A stretch of DNA of 64,000 bases from Streptomyces barkulensis (GCF_002843305.1 NZ_PGSG01000025.1:124001-188000), one strand, 5' to 3'; numbered from the stretch's first letter, positions 27,038 through 35,829 are shown. Made by a program: numbers and translations. Notes: generated by a model from the letters alone, not told the origin.

Positions 27038-28245
27038 CAGGGCCTCCTCGCGGCCGCGAGGGCCTCGGCCCGCAGCCGGGCCGCGCGGCGCAGCGCGGCG
27101 GCGGCCGGGTCCCCGGCGGGTCCCTCCGGCGAGCGGTCCGACGAGGGGTCCGGCGAGCGGTCCGCGGTGCCGCGCGTCTCGTCACGGGCGGCCGCCAGGA
27201 CCGCTTCGACCGTGGTCAGCCCGCCCAGCTCCCCGCGGACCTCGCGGCCCAGCACCTCCACCGCGCCCTCGGACCGGGCGCGGTCGCGGCAGTGGAAGGC
27301 CAGTTCGCAGGTGGACAGGCACTGCGGCGCGTAGGCGGCCGGCACCGACTCGACGGAACCGGCCAGTTCGGCGGGCGGGCGGGCCGGGTCGAAGCCGGCG
27401 CCCTCGGGGAGTGCCGCGGCGATCTCCTCCAGCCGCGTCAGCCGGGCCAGCTGCCGCCGGGTGGTGGCGATCTGCCTGCGCAGGTCGAGCGCCTCGGCGG
27501 TGGGCAGGTTGGAGAAGTCCTTCGGGCAGACCAGCAGCGCCCGGTCGTCCACCCGGCCGCCGGGCACCTCGAGCGCCTTCAGCGCCAGGGCGTAGACGGC
27601 CGCCTGCCGGGCCGCGGCGCCGACCTTGGCCGGATCGGCCGAACCGTCCAGGATCGGGAAGGACTTGATCTCCACCACCGTCCAGCGCCCGTCCGGGTGG
27701 ACCGCCACCGCGTCGGGTTCCAGGTGGACGGGGGAGCCGGCCACGTCCAGCCGCACCATCGGGTGGTCCAGCAGCGTCCAGCCGCCGTCGGCCGTCGCCC
27801 GCTCCAGCGCCTGCCGGGTGCGCTCCGCGCGCCCGGCGGGGCCGGGCGCCGACAGGTCGGGCACGGACACCCCGCCGGGCTCGGGGGCCGGGGTGTCGGC
27901 CGCGGCGGTGCGCGAGTGGACCAGGCGCATCAGCTCGGCGCCGCCGTCCCCCTTCACCCGCGCCTCGAAGGCGTGGCCGCGGACGAACGCGAACTGCGAC
28001 TGTCCGAAGGGCGCGGGGGAGCCCAGCGCCTCAGCCAGCGCGCCCTTGTCCACCCCGGCGCCGTCCAGCAGCGCCCGGCGGCGGCAGCCCGGGTTGGCGG
28101 CCAGCGCGGCGAGCGCCCGCGCGTCCATCGGCCGGGGCGCGACGTCGGCGCCGCGCAGCTCGGCGAGCCGTCGGCGCAGGGCTGTCGTCGGTTGGCTGTC
28201 GGGGTTGTAGCTCACCCGCGGAAGTGTGACATCCGCCTGTGACAC
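27037..28245 (-). CDS. RecB/Cas4-like PD-(D/E)xK nuclease with predicted Fe-S cluster
   Basis: 402 aa from GTG 28245. The nuclease core is visible: RGHAFE (90-95), Asp178 in EPDAV, Glu192-x-Lys194 in VVEIKS, and the RecB-family QxxxY at 214-218 (QAAVY). One Cys at 54 (NPGC) and three at 309, 313 and 319 (QCLSTC, FHC) have the split 1+3 arrangement that holds a 4Fe-4S cluster in Cas4, AddB and Dna2. It probably cuts DNA ends or single strands. It is the first gene of the coupled triad. No clear ribosome site precedes GTG 28245, and its first 215 bases overlap the open frame of the PAP2 gene. Confidence 0.85.
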   Translation of the reverse strand: MSQADVTLPRVSYNPDSQPTTALRRRLAELRGADVAPRPMDARALAALAANPGCRRRALLDGAGVDKGALAEALGSPAPFGQSQFAFVRGHAFEARVKGDGGAELMRLVHSRTAAADTPAPEPGGVSVPDLSAPGPAGRAERTRQALERATADGGWTLLDHPMVRLDVAGSPVHLEPDAVAVHPDGRWTVVEIKSFPILDGSADPAKVGAAARQAAVYALALKALEVPGGRVDDRALLVCPKDFSNLPTAEALDLRRQIATTRRQLARLTRLEEIAAALPEGAGFDPARPPAELAGSVESVPAAYAPQCLSTCELAFHCRDRARSEGAVEVLGREVRGELGGLTTVEAVLAAARDETRGTADRSPDPSSDRSPEGPAGDPAAAALRRAARLRAEALAAARRP

Positions 28246-29083
28246 CGATGGAGTTGAGGTCGCCCGGAGCCGCCGGTGCGGACCGCTGCCCCGAGGCCGC
28301 GGCGCCCGCCGGTCCGTTCGCGGTCCCGTCCGCCGTGGAAGGCCGCAACCATGCCGCCGCCCGGTCCGCGCCGCGCATCGCCGGGCCGGTCAGCAGCAGG
28401 CCGGCGCCCATCACCGCGGCGCCCGCCACCGCGTCCAGCAGATAGTGGTTGGCGGTGCCCATCACCACCACCGTCGTCAGCAGCGGATGGCCGACGGCCG
28501 CCGCCCGCGTCCACGGTCCCCGTCCGCCCAGCCGCCACAGCACCGCGCCGCACCACAGCGCCCAGCCGACGTGCAGGCTCGGCATGGCGGCGTACTGGTT
28601 GGTCAGCCCGCCCAGGCCCCGCGGGGCGCTGGCCTCGCCGCCCCACCAGCCGTACTCGCCGTACTGCGCCATGGTGTCGGTGAAGCCGTGCGCTGCGGCG
28701 AGCAGGCGCGGCGGGCAGGTCGGGGCCAGGGTGAAGCCGACCAGGCCGATGAGGGTGGAGACCATCAGCCAGGTGCGCAGCCTGCGGTAGTGGGCCGGCC
28801 GGCGGCGGAAGACCCAGACGAGTACGGCCGGGGTCACCAGGTAGTGCAGTGTGGCGTAGAGGAAGTCGGCCGGGACGCCGAGCCACGCGTGGCCGGTGAA
28901 CAGCCGGTTGAGGAACCGCTCGGGGTCCAGGTTCAGCCGCTCCTCGAAGCGCAGGATCGCCAGCCCGTGGCCGACGGCCGTGGAGACGTCGCCGCGTGCG
29001 AGCAGCCGCCCGGCGGAGTAGGCGCCGTAGACCACGGCGATCAGCGGCAGTTCGGTCCACCACCGAAGCCGTGCCCGGACCAT
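28031..29083 (-). CDS. PAP2 family phosphatase, 3' end overlapping nuclease gene
   Basis: 350 aa from ATG 29083. It has about six membrane helices and PAP2 motifs SLHVGWALW (His of motif 2) and NHYLLDAVAG (motif 3). The motif 1 region is weaker (RRRPAHYRR). It is of the aureobasidin-resistance/inositol phosphorylceramide synthase-like type common in Streptomyces. It probably dephosphorylates or transfers a lipid phosphate at the membrane. The fold should end near residue 260. The remaining 90 residues are Ala/Arg/Pro-rich and mostly encoded in the 215 bases shared with the nuclease gene, so a lost stop or a frameshift is possible. Confidence 0.82.
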   Translation of the reverse strand: MVRARLRWWTELPLIAVVYGAYSAGRLLARGDVSTAVGHGLAILRFEERLNLDPERFLNRLFTGHAWLGVPADFLYATLHYLVTPAVLVWVFRRRPAHYRRLRTWLMVSTLIGLVGFTLAPTCPPRLLAAAHGFTDTMAQYGEYGWWGGEASAPRGLGGLTNQYAAMPSLHVGWALWCGAVLWRLGGRGPWTRAAAVGHPLLTTVVVMGTANHYLLDAVAGAAVMGAGLLLTGPAMRGADRAAAWLRPSTADGTANGPAGAAASGQRSAPAAPGDLNSIGVTGGCHTSAGELQPRQPTDDSPAPTARRAARRRRRAPADGRAGARRAGRQPGLPPPGAAGRRRGGQGRAG

Positions 29084-29247
29084 CGTGAACGCTCCCCCAA
29101 CTCCCGTGGTCGGCCGTACGGCGGCCGGACGGCCGTTTGCGGCACGGATACGGGGAGGAGGACGCGGGGGGAGCGCCGGGGGGTTGAGCGCGGCGCCCGC
29201 GCCCGGCGCGCGATGATGGCCGTGAGCCCCCTTTCGAAAGGCATGGA

Positions 29248-29856
29248 ATGGCAGCGCGCATCCTGGCGGTCCGGCACGGCCAGACCGCATGGTCCCGGTC
29301 CGGACGGCACACCGGCCGCACAGACGTCCCCCTGCTGGATGAGGGGCGAGGCATGGCTCGCGCCCTGGGGGAGCGGCTGCGCGGCGCGCCCTGGGGCGGG
29401 CTCCCGGACGCCGAGGTCCGCACCAGCCCGCTGTCGAGGGCGAGGGAGACCTGCGACCTGGCGGGTTTCGGGGAGCGGGCCACCGACTGGGACGCGCTGC
29501 TGGAGTGGGACTACGGCGCGTACGAGGGGCTGACCCCGGACGGCATCAGGGAGCGGGCGGGGCGGGACTGGCTCATCTGGCGCGACGGTGTGGCCGGCGG
29601 CGAGCGCCTGGCGCAGGTGGCCGCCCGCGCCGACGAGGTGGTCGCCTGGGCGCGGTCGGCGGAGCGCGACGTGCTCGTCTTCGCGCACGGCCATCTGCTC
29701 CGGGTGCTGGGTGCGCGCTGGCTGGGTCTGGACCCGTCCTTCGCCGCACGGCTGCGCCTGGACGCGGGAGCGCTGTCGGTGCTGGGCTGGGCCTACGGGG
29801 AGCCGGCCGTCGAGAGCTGGAACGACCGGGGCCACCTGGACCGGCCGGGGCGGTGA
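29248..29856 (+). CDS. Histidine phosphatase family protein
   Basis: 202 aa from ATG 29248, with CGAAAGG upstream. It has the phosphoglycerate-mutase-like RHG motif (AVRHGQT), the second Arg ([10 protein letters not shown]), a catalytic Glu ([11 protein letters not shown]) and the second His ([10 protein letters not shown]). Length and sequence fit acid phosphatases or broad small-molecule phosphatases rather than the glycolytic mutase. It is divergent from the PAP2 gene across 164 bases and ends 18 bases before the convergent NsdA-like gene. The substrate is unknown. Confidence 0.9.
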   Translation: MAARILAVRHGQTAWSRSGRHTGRTDVPLLDEGRGMARALGERLRGAPWGGLPDAEVRTSPLSRARETCDLAGFGERATDWDALLEWDYGAYEGLTPDGIRERAGRDWLIWRDGVAGGERLAQVAARADEVVAWARSAERDVLVFAHGHLLRVLGARWLGLDPSFAARLRLDAGALSVLGWAYGEPAVESWNDRGHLDRPGR

Positions 29857-29874
29857 CGGGCGGCGGGCCGGCCG

Positions 29875-31437
29875 TCAGGCCGGCCGTGCCCCCTCGGCCA
29901 GGCGGTCCAGGAAGTCCGCGACGGCCGGGACGCCCCGGTGGTGCCGCAGCCGCCGGGCGGTGCCGTCGAGCATTCCGCCGACGCGGGAGGAGCGCACCTG
30001 GCCGAGCAGGTCCAGCACCCGGCCGGCGGAACCGGCGGCCTCCTCCACCTCGCCCCCGCCGGCGAGGTCGTCCGCCAGCTCGGCGGTGAACAGGGCGGTG
30101 TTGCGTGTGAAGTGCGGATCCTGGAGGGCCACCGCGCGGCGCGCGCGGCGTGCAGCGCGCCCCCAGTCGCCCAGCGCCGCCCAGCACTGCGCCTCCAGAC
30201 CGTTCAGTTCGGCCTCGCCGTAGAAGGTCATCCACTCCGGGTCGGCGTCGCGGGGGCCGCGTTCGAACAGCGTCCGCGCCCGGCTCAGCGACTCCTCGCA
30301 GGCCGTGCGGTCGGCGAGGAGGGCCCAGCCGCCCGCCTCGCGCGCCGCCAGCAGCGACAGCAGCCGCGCCGAGCCCAGGTGGCGGGCGATGTGCTGCCCG
30401 GCCTGCGCGGCCCGTACCGCCTCCCGGGGGCGCCCGGCGTCGCGGGCGAGGAAGGAGGTGTTGCAGAAAGCGTGCGCCTCCAGGGCCGCGTCCCCGGCCA
30501 CCCGGGCGATGGCCAGGGCCTCGGCGTAGTGCGGACGGGCCTCGGCCAGGCGGCCCGAGTCGTGGGCCAGCCAGCCCACGGAGAGGGCCAGCTCACCGGT
30601 CCAGGCGTGCAGCCGGTCGGCGGTCGGCTGCCGCCGGGCGCCCGTGTCCAGCAGGTCGTACGCGGCCCGCAGCGCGCCGTCGGCCCGGTGGTAGAGACCG
30701 TCGGCGCCGTACCGGTCGTCCAGCAGCCGGATGTCGCGCACCGTCTCCTCGACGGCCGCGGCCTCGGACGTGCCGGGCCGGCCGCTCCGGGCGGCGGCGT
30801 GGGCCGCGCCGGCGGCCGGGCGCGCCAGGAGGGGGTCCAGGGACACCGCCGCCACTGCGGCCGGGCCGCCGGTCATGAACGCGCGACGCAGCACGTCGTT
30901 CTCCTCGTCGGTCGGGCGATCGCCGGGGCCGTGGCTCGGGCCGTGGCTCGGGCCGTGGTTCGGATCGCGGGTCGGGCGGAGCGGCTCCGGGAGGGCGGAG
31001 CCGGGGCGGGTGCGGGCGTCTTCGGGCGTGCCCGCGGCGTCGTACGCCCCCCGTCCGCGCGCGGTGCGCCCGCGAACCGCCTGACGGGGCTCGAAGCCCA
31101 GATCGGTGAGCGAGCACCCCGGGTACATGTGCAGGAACACGCGCTCGTAGGCGTAGTTGGGGCAGCGGATCTCCCCCGCCTCCACCCGCCCGACGTACCG
31201 GGCGTCGCAGGAGACGTTCTCGCCTATCTCCCGGGCCGCCCTGCGGACGACCGCCGCGAACTCCCCGGGCGAGAGCCGCCCGCGCAACCGCCGGAAGGCC
31301 AGATTGGGCTGACGGCCCGGACCCGCCGGCGCTGAGGGTGACGGTGACGACGCCATGGCCGGGACCGTACCGGCTGCCTCGTGGAGCATACGAGATGTTT
31401 TGCCGACAAACGGGATATCCAACACCTGATTTGCCAT
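29875..31437 (-). CDS. NsdA-like TPR regulator
   Basis: 520 aa from ATG 31437 (AAAGGA upstream); ATG 31356 would give 493 aa and is equally possible. The N-terminal domain contains LSPGEFAAVVRRAARE, NVSCDARYVGRVEAGEIRCP and NYAYERVFLHMYPG, which I recall from Streptomyces NsdA-type negative regulators of differentiation and antibiotic production. A linker with an HGPS repeat follows, then about 300 residues of TPR-like helical repeats. It probably acts in the cytoplasm as a protein- or DNA-binding regulator. It is divergent from a small gene at 31542, a pairing typical of Streptomyces regulator and small-protein sets. Confidence 0.75.
   Translation of the reverse strand: MANQVLDIPFVGKTSRMLHEAAGTVPAMASSPSPSAPAGPGRQPNLAFRRLRGRLSPGEFAAVVRRAAREIGENVSCDARYVGRVEAGEIRCPNYAYERVFLHMYPGCSLTDLGFEPRQAVRGRTARGRGAYDAAGTPEDARTRPGSALPEPLRPTRDPNHGPSHGPSHGPGDRPTDEENDVLRRAFMTGGPAAVAAVSLDPLLARPAAGAAHAAARSGRPGTSEAAAVEETVRDIRLLDDRYGADGLYHRADGALRAAYDLLDTGARRQPTADRLHAWTGELALSVGWLAHDSGRLAEARPHYAEALAIARVAGDAALEAHAFCNTSFLARDAGRPREAVRAAQAGQHIARHLGSARLLSLLAAREAGGWALLADRTACEESLSRARTLFERGPRDADPEWMTFYGEAELNGLEAQCWAALGDWGRAARRARRAVALQDPHFTRNTALFTAELADDLAGGGEVEEAAGSAGRVLDLLGQVRSSRVGGMLDGTARRLRHHRGVPAVADFLDRLAEGARPA
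30927..30962 (-). repeat. 12-bp tandem repeat x3 in NsdA-like gene
   Basis: Three near-identical 12-bp units encode the HGPS repeat in the linker between the N-terminal domain and the TPR region. Confidence 0.8.
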
Positions 31438-31541
31438 CAACTGCCATCCTTTGCGGCGGCATTGCGCCGTAGCGGTTGACAGACCGGTTCGTTGAGCCTC
31501 GTGTAGCGAACGTGGAGGACGACCCAGGAGGAGGTTCCCCC

Positions 31542-31937
31542 GTGCTGGACACCGGCCGCGAGACCGGCGGCGGCCCGCCGCCCGCCGGAGTGCCGGACGC
31601 GCCCTGCGAACTGGTGACCGTGCCCGCGCGGCACGGCCTGGAGGCCGTCGACATCCTGCGCCTGCGCGAGTGTGTGGGCCCGGTGCTGCACGACGGGGCG
31701 GGCGGCACCCTCGGTTTCCTGGTCCCGCCCGGCACCGCGGACGGCTGGGACCTGCCGGGCAGCGTCTGCGTCCCGGTCCACCGCCGCTTCGGCCGGCCCG
31801 CCGACCCGCCGGTGGCGGGCACCGGATGGCTGGTGCCCCCGGAGAGCGCGCACACGGGCACCACCGAGCCGGCGCGGCTGCGCGCCGCGCTGAGCGAGGC
31901 GGCCCGCACGATCGCCGCCGCCGAGGGCGGTTCCTGA
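31542..31937 (+). CDS. Small conserved partner protein of the TPR regulator
   Basis: 131 aa from GTG 31542, with a strong AGGAGGAGG about 8 bases upstream. It contains LGFLVPPGTADGWDLPGSVC and a later GTGWLVPP segment. I recall small Streptomyces proteins of this kind being encoded opposite XRE or TPR regulators. It has two conserved-looking Cys and no membrane segment. The function is unknown; by position it may be a partner or ligand-binding switch of the divergent regulator. TTGACA at 31476-31481 may belong to its promoter. Confidence 0.75.
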   Translation: MLDTGRETGGGPPPAGVPDAPCELVTVPARHGLEAVDILRLRECVGPVLHDGAGGTLGFLVPPGTADGWDLPGSVCVPVHRRFGRPADPPVAGTGWLVPPESAHTGTTEPARLRAALSEAARTIAAAEGGS

Positions 31938-32011
31938 GAACGGCCGGGGAGCGGCCGCGCCCCGCGGTCCCCGCGGGGCGCGGATGGGCCGTACGGGTGA
32001 TACTGGACCGT

Positions 32012-32890
32012 GTGGCGAGGAACGGACGGCGACGCGAGGGCGGCAGGCGGGCCAGGGAGCCGGTGAGCGAGCCGGTCGACGGCGGACTGGCCCAGCTCCT
32101 GCCGGACCCGGACCGGCCGCGCGCCTGGACACTGCTGCTCGACGGTGCACCGCAGTCCCATGTGGACCTCGACGACCCGACGCACCTGGACTTCGAGTAC
32201 CAGCGCAGGATCGGCCATCTGATCGACCTGGCCGCACCGCCCGGGCGGCCGCTGCGGGCGGTGCACCTCGGCGGCGGCGGGCTCACCCTCGCCCGCTACA
32301 CCGCCGCCACCCGGCCGCGCTCCACCCAGCAGGTCTTCGAGGCGGACGCCGCGCTGACCGCCCTGGTCCGCCGCGAGCTGCCGCTGGAGGGCTCCTGGCG
32401 GATACGGGTGCGCGGCGGCGACGCCCGCGCCGGGCTCGCCAGGCTCCCCGAGGACGGGGCCGATCTGGTCGTCGCGGACGTCTTCGGCGGCGCCCGCACC
32501 CCCGCCCACCTGACCAGCGCGGAGTTCCTCGCCGAGGTCCGGCGGGTGCTGTGTCCCGGCGGGCTCTACGTCGCGAACCTCGCCGACGGGCCGCCGCTGG
32601 CCCATCTGCGCGCGCAGGTCGCCACCGCCGCCGCCGTCTTCCCCGAACTGTGCCTGATCGCCGACCCCGCCGTGCTGCGCGGGCGGCGCTTCGGCAACGC
32701 CGTCCTGGCCGCCTGCGACCGGGCGCTGCCCGTCGCCGAGATCACCCGGCGCGCGGCGGGCGACCCGCACCCCGGCCGGGTCGAACACGGTCGCGCGCTG
32801 GCCGGCTTCACCGGGGGCGCGGCCCCCGTCACGGACGCCACCGCCACCCCCTCGCCGCAGCCGCCCGCGCGGGTCTTCCAGCGGCGCTGA
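32012..32890 (+). CDS. Spermidine synthase-like methyltransferase-fold protein
   Basis: 292 aa from GTG 32012 (GTG 31997 is in frame and possible). It has a Rossmann fold with VHLGGGGLTLARY, an acidic strand end (QQVFEADAALT), DLVVADVFGG and a final LYVANLAD strand, as in spermidine synthase-like proteins of actinobacteria. True polyamine synthesis is doubtful because the aminopropyltransferase substrate residues are not clear. GATACT at 31999-32004 lies 7 bases before the start, where a -10 box would make a leaderless mRNA; no ribosome site is visible. It stands alone between unrelated genes. Confidence 0.8.
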   Translation: MARNGRRREGGRRAREPVSEPVDGGLAQLLPDPDRPRAWTLLLDGAPQSHVDLDDPTHLDFEYQRRIGHLIDLAAPPGRPLRAVHLGGGGLTLARYTAATRPRSTQQVFEADAALTALVRRELPLEGSWRIRVRGGDARAGLARLPEDGADLVVADVFGGARTPAHLTSAEFLAEVRRVLCPGGLYVANLADGPPLAHLRAQVATAAAVFPELCLIADPAVLRGRRFGNAVLAACDRALPVAEITRRAAGDPHPGRVEHGRALAGFTGGAAPVTDATATPSPQPPARVFQRR

Positions 32891-32927
32891 ACCGGCCGCC
32901 GTACCCCGCCGCCGCCCCGGCCGACCG

Positions 32928-33476
32928 TCAGCCCCCGTGCTCGTCGACCGTCACCCGCGGCGGGGTGCCGTCCCAGACGCAGAAGACCGACGACGCCTCC
33001 TGGCCCCGGGTGAAGGTGACCCGTATCCACTCGCTCCCCCGCCAGACCCGCATCTCCCAGCCGGGACCGGGAGACGCCGAGACGAGGGCGGCCGAATCCC
33101 GGCCCAGGTCGAAGGCGACCCGGCCGCCGCGCACCTCGCGGCTCTCCACGTTCCCGGACGTCCTGCCCGCGCGCGCAGTGCCCTCGCCAGGCCCGGCGTC
33201 CCGGCGGGTCCCGGCGGAGCCGCGCGAGACGGAGGGCCCGGACGCCACGGGGGAGCGGGCGGTCGAGGACGGCCTGGGCCGCCGGGTGGAGGCGGTCTCC
33301 GGCTCGGGACTGTGGCGCGAGGCGGACGGCGCCGGGATGTCCGAGGTGATCGGCGGCATCCGCGGCAGGTCGTACGCGGCCTGTGACACCACGGTGCGCA
33401 CACCGAACCAGGACAGGGCCACCGCCGACCCGGTGGCCAGCATCCACGCGCCCGCGTGAACCAGTCCTCGTCGCAT
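32928..33476 (-). CDS. Exported or membrane-anchored protein of unknown function
   Basis: 182 aa from ATG 33476. A single hydrophobic N-terminal segment (about residues 9-25) follows MRRG and suggests a signal anchor. About 70 residues rich in Ser, Pro and Arg come next, then a short beta domain (GRVAFDLGRDSAAL, EMRVWRGSEWIRVTFTRG) ending in FCVWDGTPPRVTV. It has no catalytic motif that I recognise. It is convergent with the spermidine-synthase-like gene and divergent from the response regulator, whose start is about 110 bases away. Confidence 0.75.
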   Translation of the reverse strand: MRRGLVHAGAWMLATGSAVALSWFGVRTVVSQAAYDLPRMPPITSDIPAPSASRHSPEPETASTRRPRPSSTARSPVASGPSVSRGSAGTRRDAGPGEGTARAGRTSGNVESREVRGGRVAFDLGRDSAALVSASPGPGWEMRVWRGSEWIRVTFTRGQEASSVFCVWDGTPPRVTVDEHGG

Positions 33477-33586
33477 CCCGCGCACCCTAGCGCCGCGCCG
33501 GCCGAAGTTCACCCCGCGCGCCCGCGGCCGCGCGGCTTCGTCCGGCCCCTCCTTGAGGCGCCCGCGCATGACGTACCGTGCCGCCC

Positions 33587-34354
33587 ATGGCACGTGTACT
33601 CGTCGTCGAGGACGACCAGTTCGTACGCTCCGCCCTGATCAGGCATCTGACGGAGGCCTCCCACACCGTACGCAGCGTCGGGACGGCCCTGGAGGCGCTG
33701 CGGGAGGTCGCGCACCTCGGATTCGACGTGGTGATCCTCGACCTCGGACTGCCCGACCTCGACGGGGCCGAGGCGCTGAAGATGCTGCGCGGGATCACAC
33801 AGGTGCCCGTGATCATCGCCACCGCGCGGGACGACGAGGCGGAGATCGTCCGGCTGCTCAACGACGGTGCCGACGACTATCTGGTCAAGCCGTTCTCCGT
33901 GGAGCATCTGTCGGCCCGGATGGCCGCCGTGCTGCGCCGCGCCGGAACGGGCACGGGCACGGGCACGGGCGCCGGGACGGGCGCGGGGGCGGGGGCGGAC
34001 CGGGCGATACGGGCCGGCGGGCTGGTCGTCGATCCGCTGCGGCGGCAGGCCGAACTCGACGGACGCGCCCTTGACCTGACCCGCCGGGAGTTCGACCTGC
34101 TGGCCTTCCTCGCGCAGCGCCCCGGGGTCGTCGTGCCGCGCAGGGAACTGCTGGCGGAGGTCTGGCAGCAGAGCTACGGCGACGACCAGACCATCGACGT
34201 CCATCTCTCCTGGCTCCGCAGGAAGCTGGGCGAGACCGCGGCCAACCCCCGCTATCTGCACACACTGCGCGGTGTGGGCGTCAAACTGGAGCCCCCGCGG
34301 GATTCCCCGCGGGATTCCCCGCGGGATTCCCCGCGGGGGTCCTCGCGGGAGTGA
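33587..34354 (+). CDS. OmpR-family response regulator
   Basis: 255 aa from ATG 33587 (GTG 33578 is in frame). Receiver domain: acidic pocket EDD at 8-10, phospho-acceptor Asp52 (VILDLGLPDLDG), Lys101 (LVKPF). A Gly/Thr/Ala-repeat linker follows, then a winged-helix DNA-binding domain with RREFDLLAFLA and TIDVHLSWLRRKLGE. The C-terminus is a RDSP repeat. It is paired with the histidine kinase gene 63 bases downstream. It probably binds direct repeats; a candidate pair lies at 35830-35851. Confidence 0.92.
   Translation: MARVLVVEDDQFVRSALIRHLTEASHTVRSVGTALEALREVAHLGFDVVILDLGLPDLDGAEALKMLRGITQVPVIIATARDDEAEIVRLLNDGADDYLVKPFSVEHLSARMAAVLRRAGTGTGTGTGAGTGAGAGADRAIRAGGLVVDPLRRQAELDGRALDLTRREFDLLAFLAQRPGVVVPRRELLAEVWQQSYGDDQTIDVHLSWLRRKLGETAANPRYLHTLRGVGVKLEPPRDSPRDSPRDSPRGSSRE
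34295..34337 (+). repeat. 12-bp tandem repeat, about 3.5 copies
   Basis: Units of CCGCGGGATTCC at the 3' end of the response regulator gene encode its RDSP tail. Each unit contains the palindrome CCGCGG. Confidence 0.88.
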
Positions 34355-34417
34355 ACCCGGCCGGGAGCGCCGGGGCCGGGACGGGACGGCGGGGGAGAGG
34401 GGGAGGGGGAGGAGTCC

Positions 34418-35806
34418 ATGAGACGGGCGCTGGTCAAGGTGTGCATCGCCGTGACCGCGATGGTCGTGGTGGCCTTCGCCGTACCCCTGGCGCTGGTGGT
34501 CAAGGAGATGGCCCGCGACCGGGCCTTCACGGGCGCGGAGCGGCTGGCCGCCTCCGTCACCCATCTGCTCGCCGCCACCGGCGGCGACCGGGGCCCGCTC
34601 CAGCGCGGGCTGGCCAGCATGCCGGCGCAGGCCGCCGGGCGGATCGCCGTCTACGCGCCCCCGGGCCGGGAGGACGGGAGTGCCGAGATCGGCGAACGCC
34701 GCCTGGACGAGGGGAGGCTGAAGGCCACGGCCCCACTGGAGGGGGCCGCCGTCGTACCCGTCGAGGGCGGCTTCGTGCTGCTCCAGCCGGTCACCACCGA
34801 GCGGTCCGCCGTCGTCGAGGTGTTCGTGCCCGAGGAGGAGGTCACGGGCGGTGTCACCACCGCCTGGCTCGTCCTGGCCGGTACCGGCCTCGCGCTCGTC
34901 GTGGCGTCCGTCGTCATCGCCGACCGGCTCGGCACCCGTATGGTGGGCGCCGCCGAGCGGCTGGCCGGGGCCGCGAGGGAACTGGGTACGGGACGGCTGG
35001 CGGTGCGGGTTCCGGTGGAGGGGCCCGCCGAACTGCGCCTGGCCGCCGCGGCGTTCAACTCCATGGCCGATCAGGTCGCCCAGCTGCTCGCCAACGAGAG
35101 GGAGTTGGCCGCCGATCTCTCCCACCGGCTGCGCACCCCCCTGACCGTGCTCCGCCTCAACACCGCCTCGCTCGGCGCCGGTGACGCCGCCGAGCAGACG
35201 CGCGCGGCCGTCGCCCAGCTGGAGCGGGAGGTGGACCACATCATCCGCACCGCGCGCGAGCAGCGGACCCAGCCGCCGGACGCGCCGGGCGGCGGCGCCT
35301 TCTGCGACGCCTGTGAGGTGATCCGGGAGCGGATGGACTTCTGGTCCGCGCTCGCCGAGGACGAGGGCCGCGACGCGGAGCTGGCCGGGGTCGGGGAGCC
35401 GGTACGCGTCCCCGTGGCCCGCGCCGACCTCGCCGCCGCCCTCGACGCGCTGCTCGGCAACGTCTTCCGTCACACTCCGGAGGGCACCGCCTTCGCCGTG
35501 GACGTCCACCGCTCGGCCGCCGGCGACTCGGTGATCGTGCTGGTCTCCGACGCGGGCCCCGGCATCGACGATCCCGACGCGGCGCTGTGCCGCGGCCACG
35601 GCGACGGCGGGCCCGGTTCCACGGGCCTGGGCCTGGACATCGTGCGGCGGGTGGCGGAGTCCACCGGCGGCGACGTGCGGATCGGGCGCTCGGTGCTCGG
35701 CGGGACGGAGGTACGGCTCCTGCTGTCCTCGGACGGAGGGCCCGCCGGTGGAGCGAGCCGCCGGCGCGGACACAGAACGCGACGGGGCGTGCGCCGAAAG
35801 TGGTGA
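34418..35806 (+). CDS. Sensor histidine kinase
   Basis: 462 aa from ATG 34418, with GGGGGAGGAG upstream. TM1 is at about 8-28, an extracellular domain of about 115 residues follows, and TM2 is at about 148-168, then a HAMP-like region. The H-box LSHRLRTPLT has His236. The N-box is ALLGNVFRHTPEG, G1 is VSDAGPGID and G2 is GSTGLGLDIV. All kinase motifs are intact. It should phosphorylate the response regulator encoded just upstream. The signal is unknown; the extracellular part has no Cys and no known sensor motif. The Arg-rich C-terminal tail has no obvious role. Confidence 0.9.
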   Translation: MRRALVKVCIAVTAMVVVAFAVPLALVVKEMARDRAFTGAERLAASVTHLLAATGGDRGPLQRGLASMPAQAAGRIAVYAPPGREDGSAEIGERRLDEGRLKATAPLEGAAVVPVEGGFVLLQPVTTERSAVVEVFVPEEEVTGGVTTAWLVLAGTGLALVVASVVIADRLGTRMVGAAERLAGAARELGTGRLAVRVPVEGPAELRLAAAAFNSMADQVAQLLANERELAADLSHRLRTPLTVLRLNTASLGAGDAAEQTRAAVAQLEREVDHIIRTAREQRTQPPDAPGGGAFCDACEVIRERMDFWSALAEDEGRDAELAGVGEPVRVPVARADLAAALDALLGNVFRHTPEGTAFAVDVHRSAAGDSVIVLVSDAGPGIDDPDAALCRGHGDGGPGSTGLGLDIVRRVAESTGGDVRIGRSVLGGTEVRLLLSSDGGPAGGASRRRGHRTRRGVRRKW

Positions 35807-35829
35807 TTCCTCAGCCGTTCCGTAGACCG

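Noticed and set aside
24144..28245. Cas4 of a CRISPR system
   Set aside because: The nuclease resembles Cas4 only in its Fe-S/RecB core. No cas1, cas2 or repeat array is in the window, and its coupled partners are a helicase and an unknown protein.
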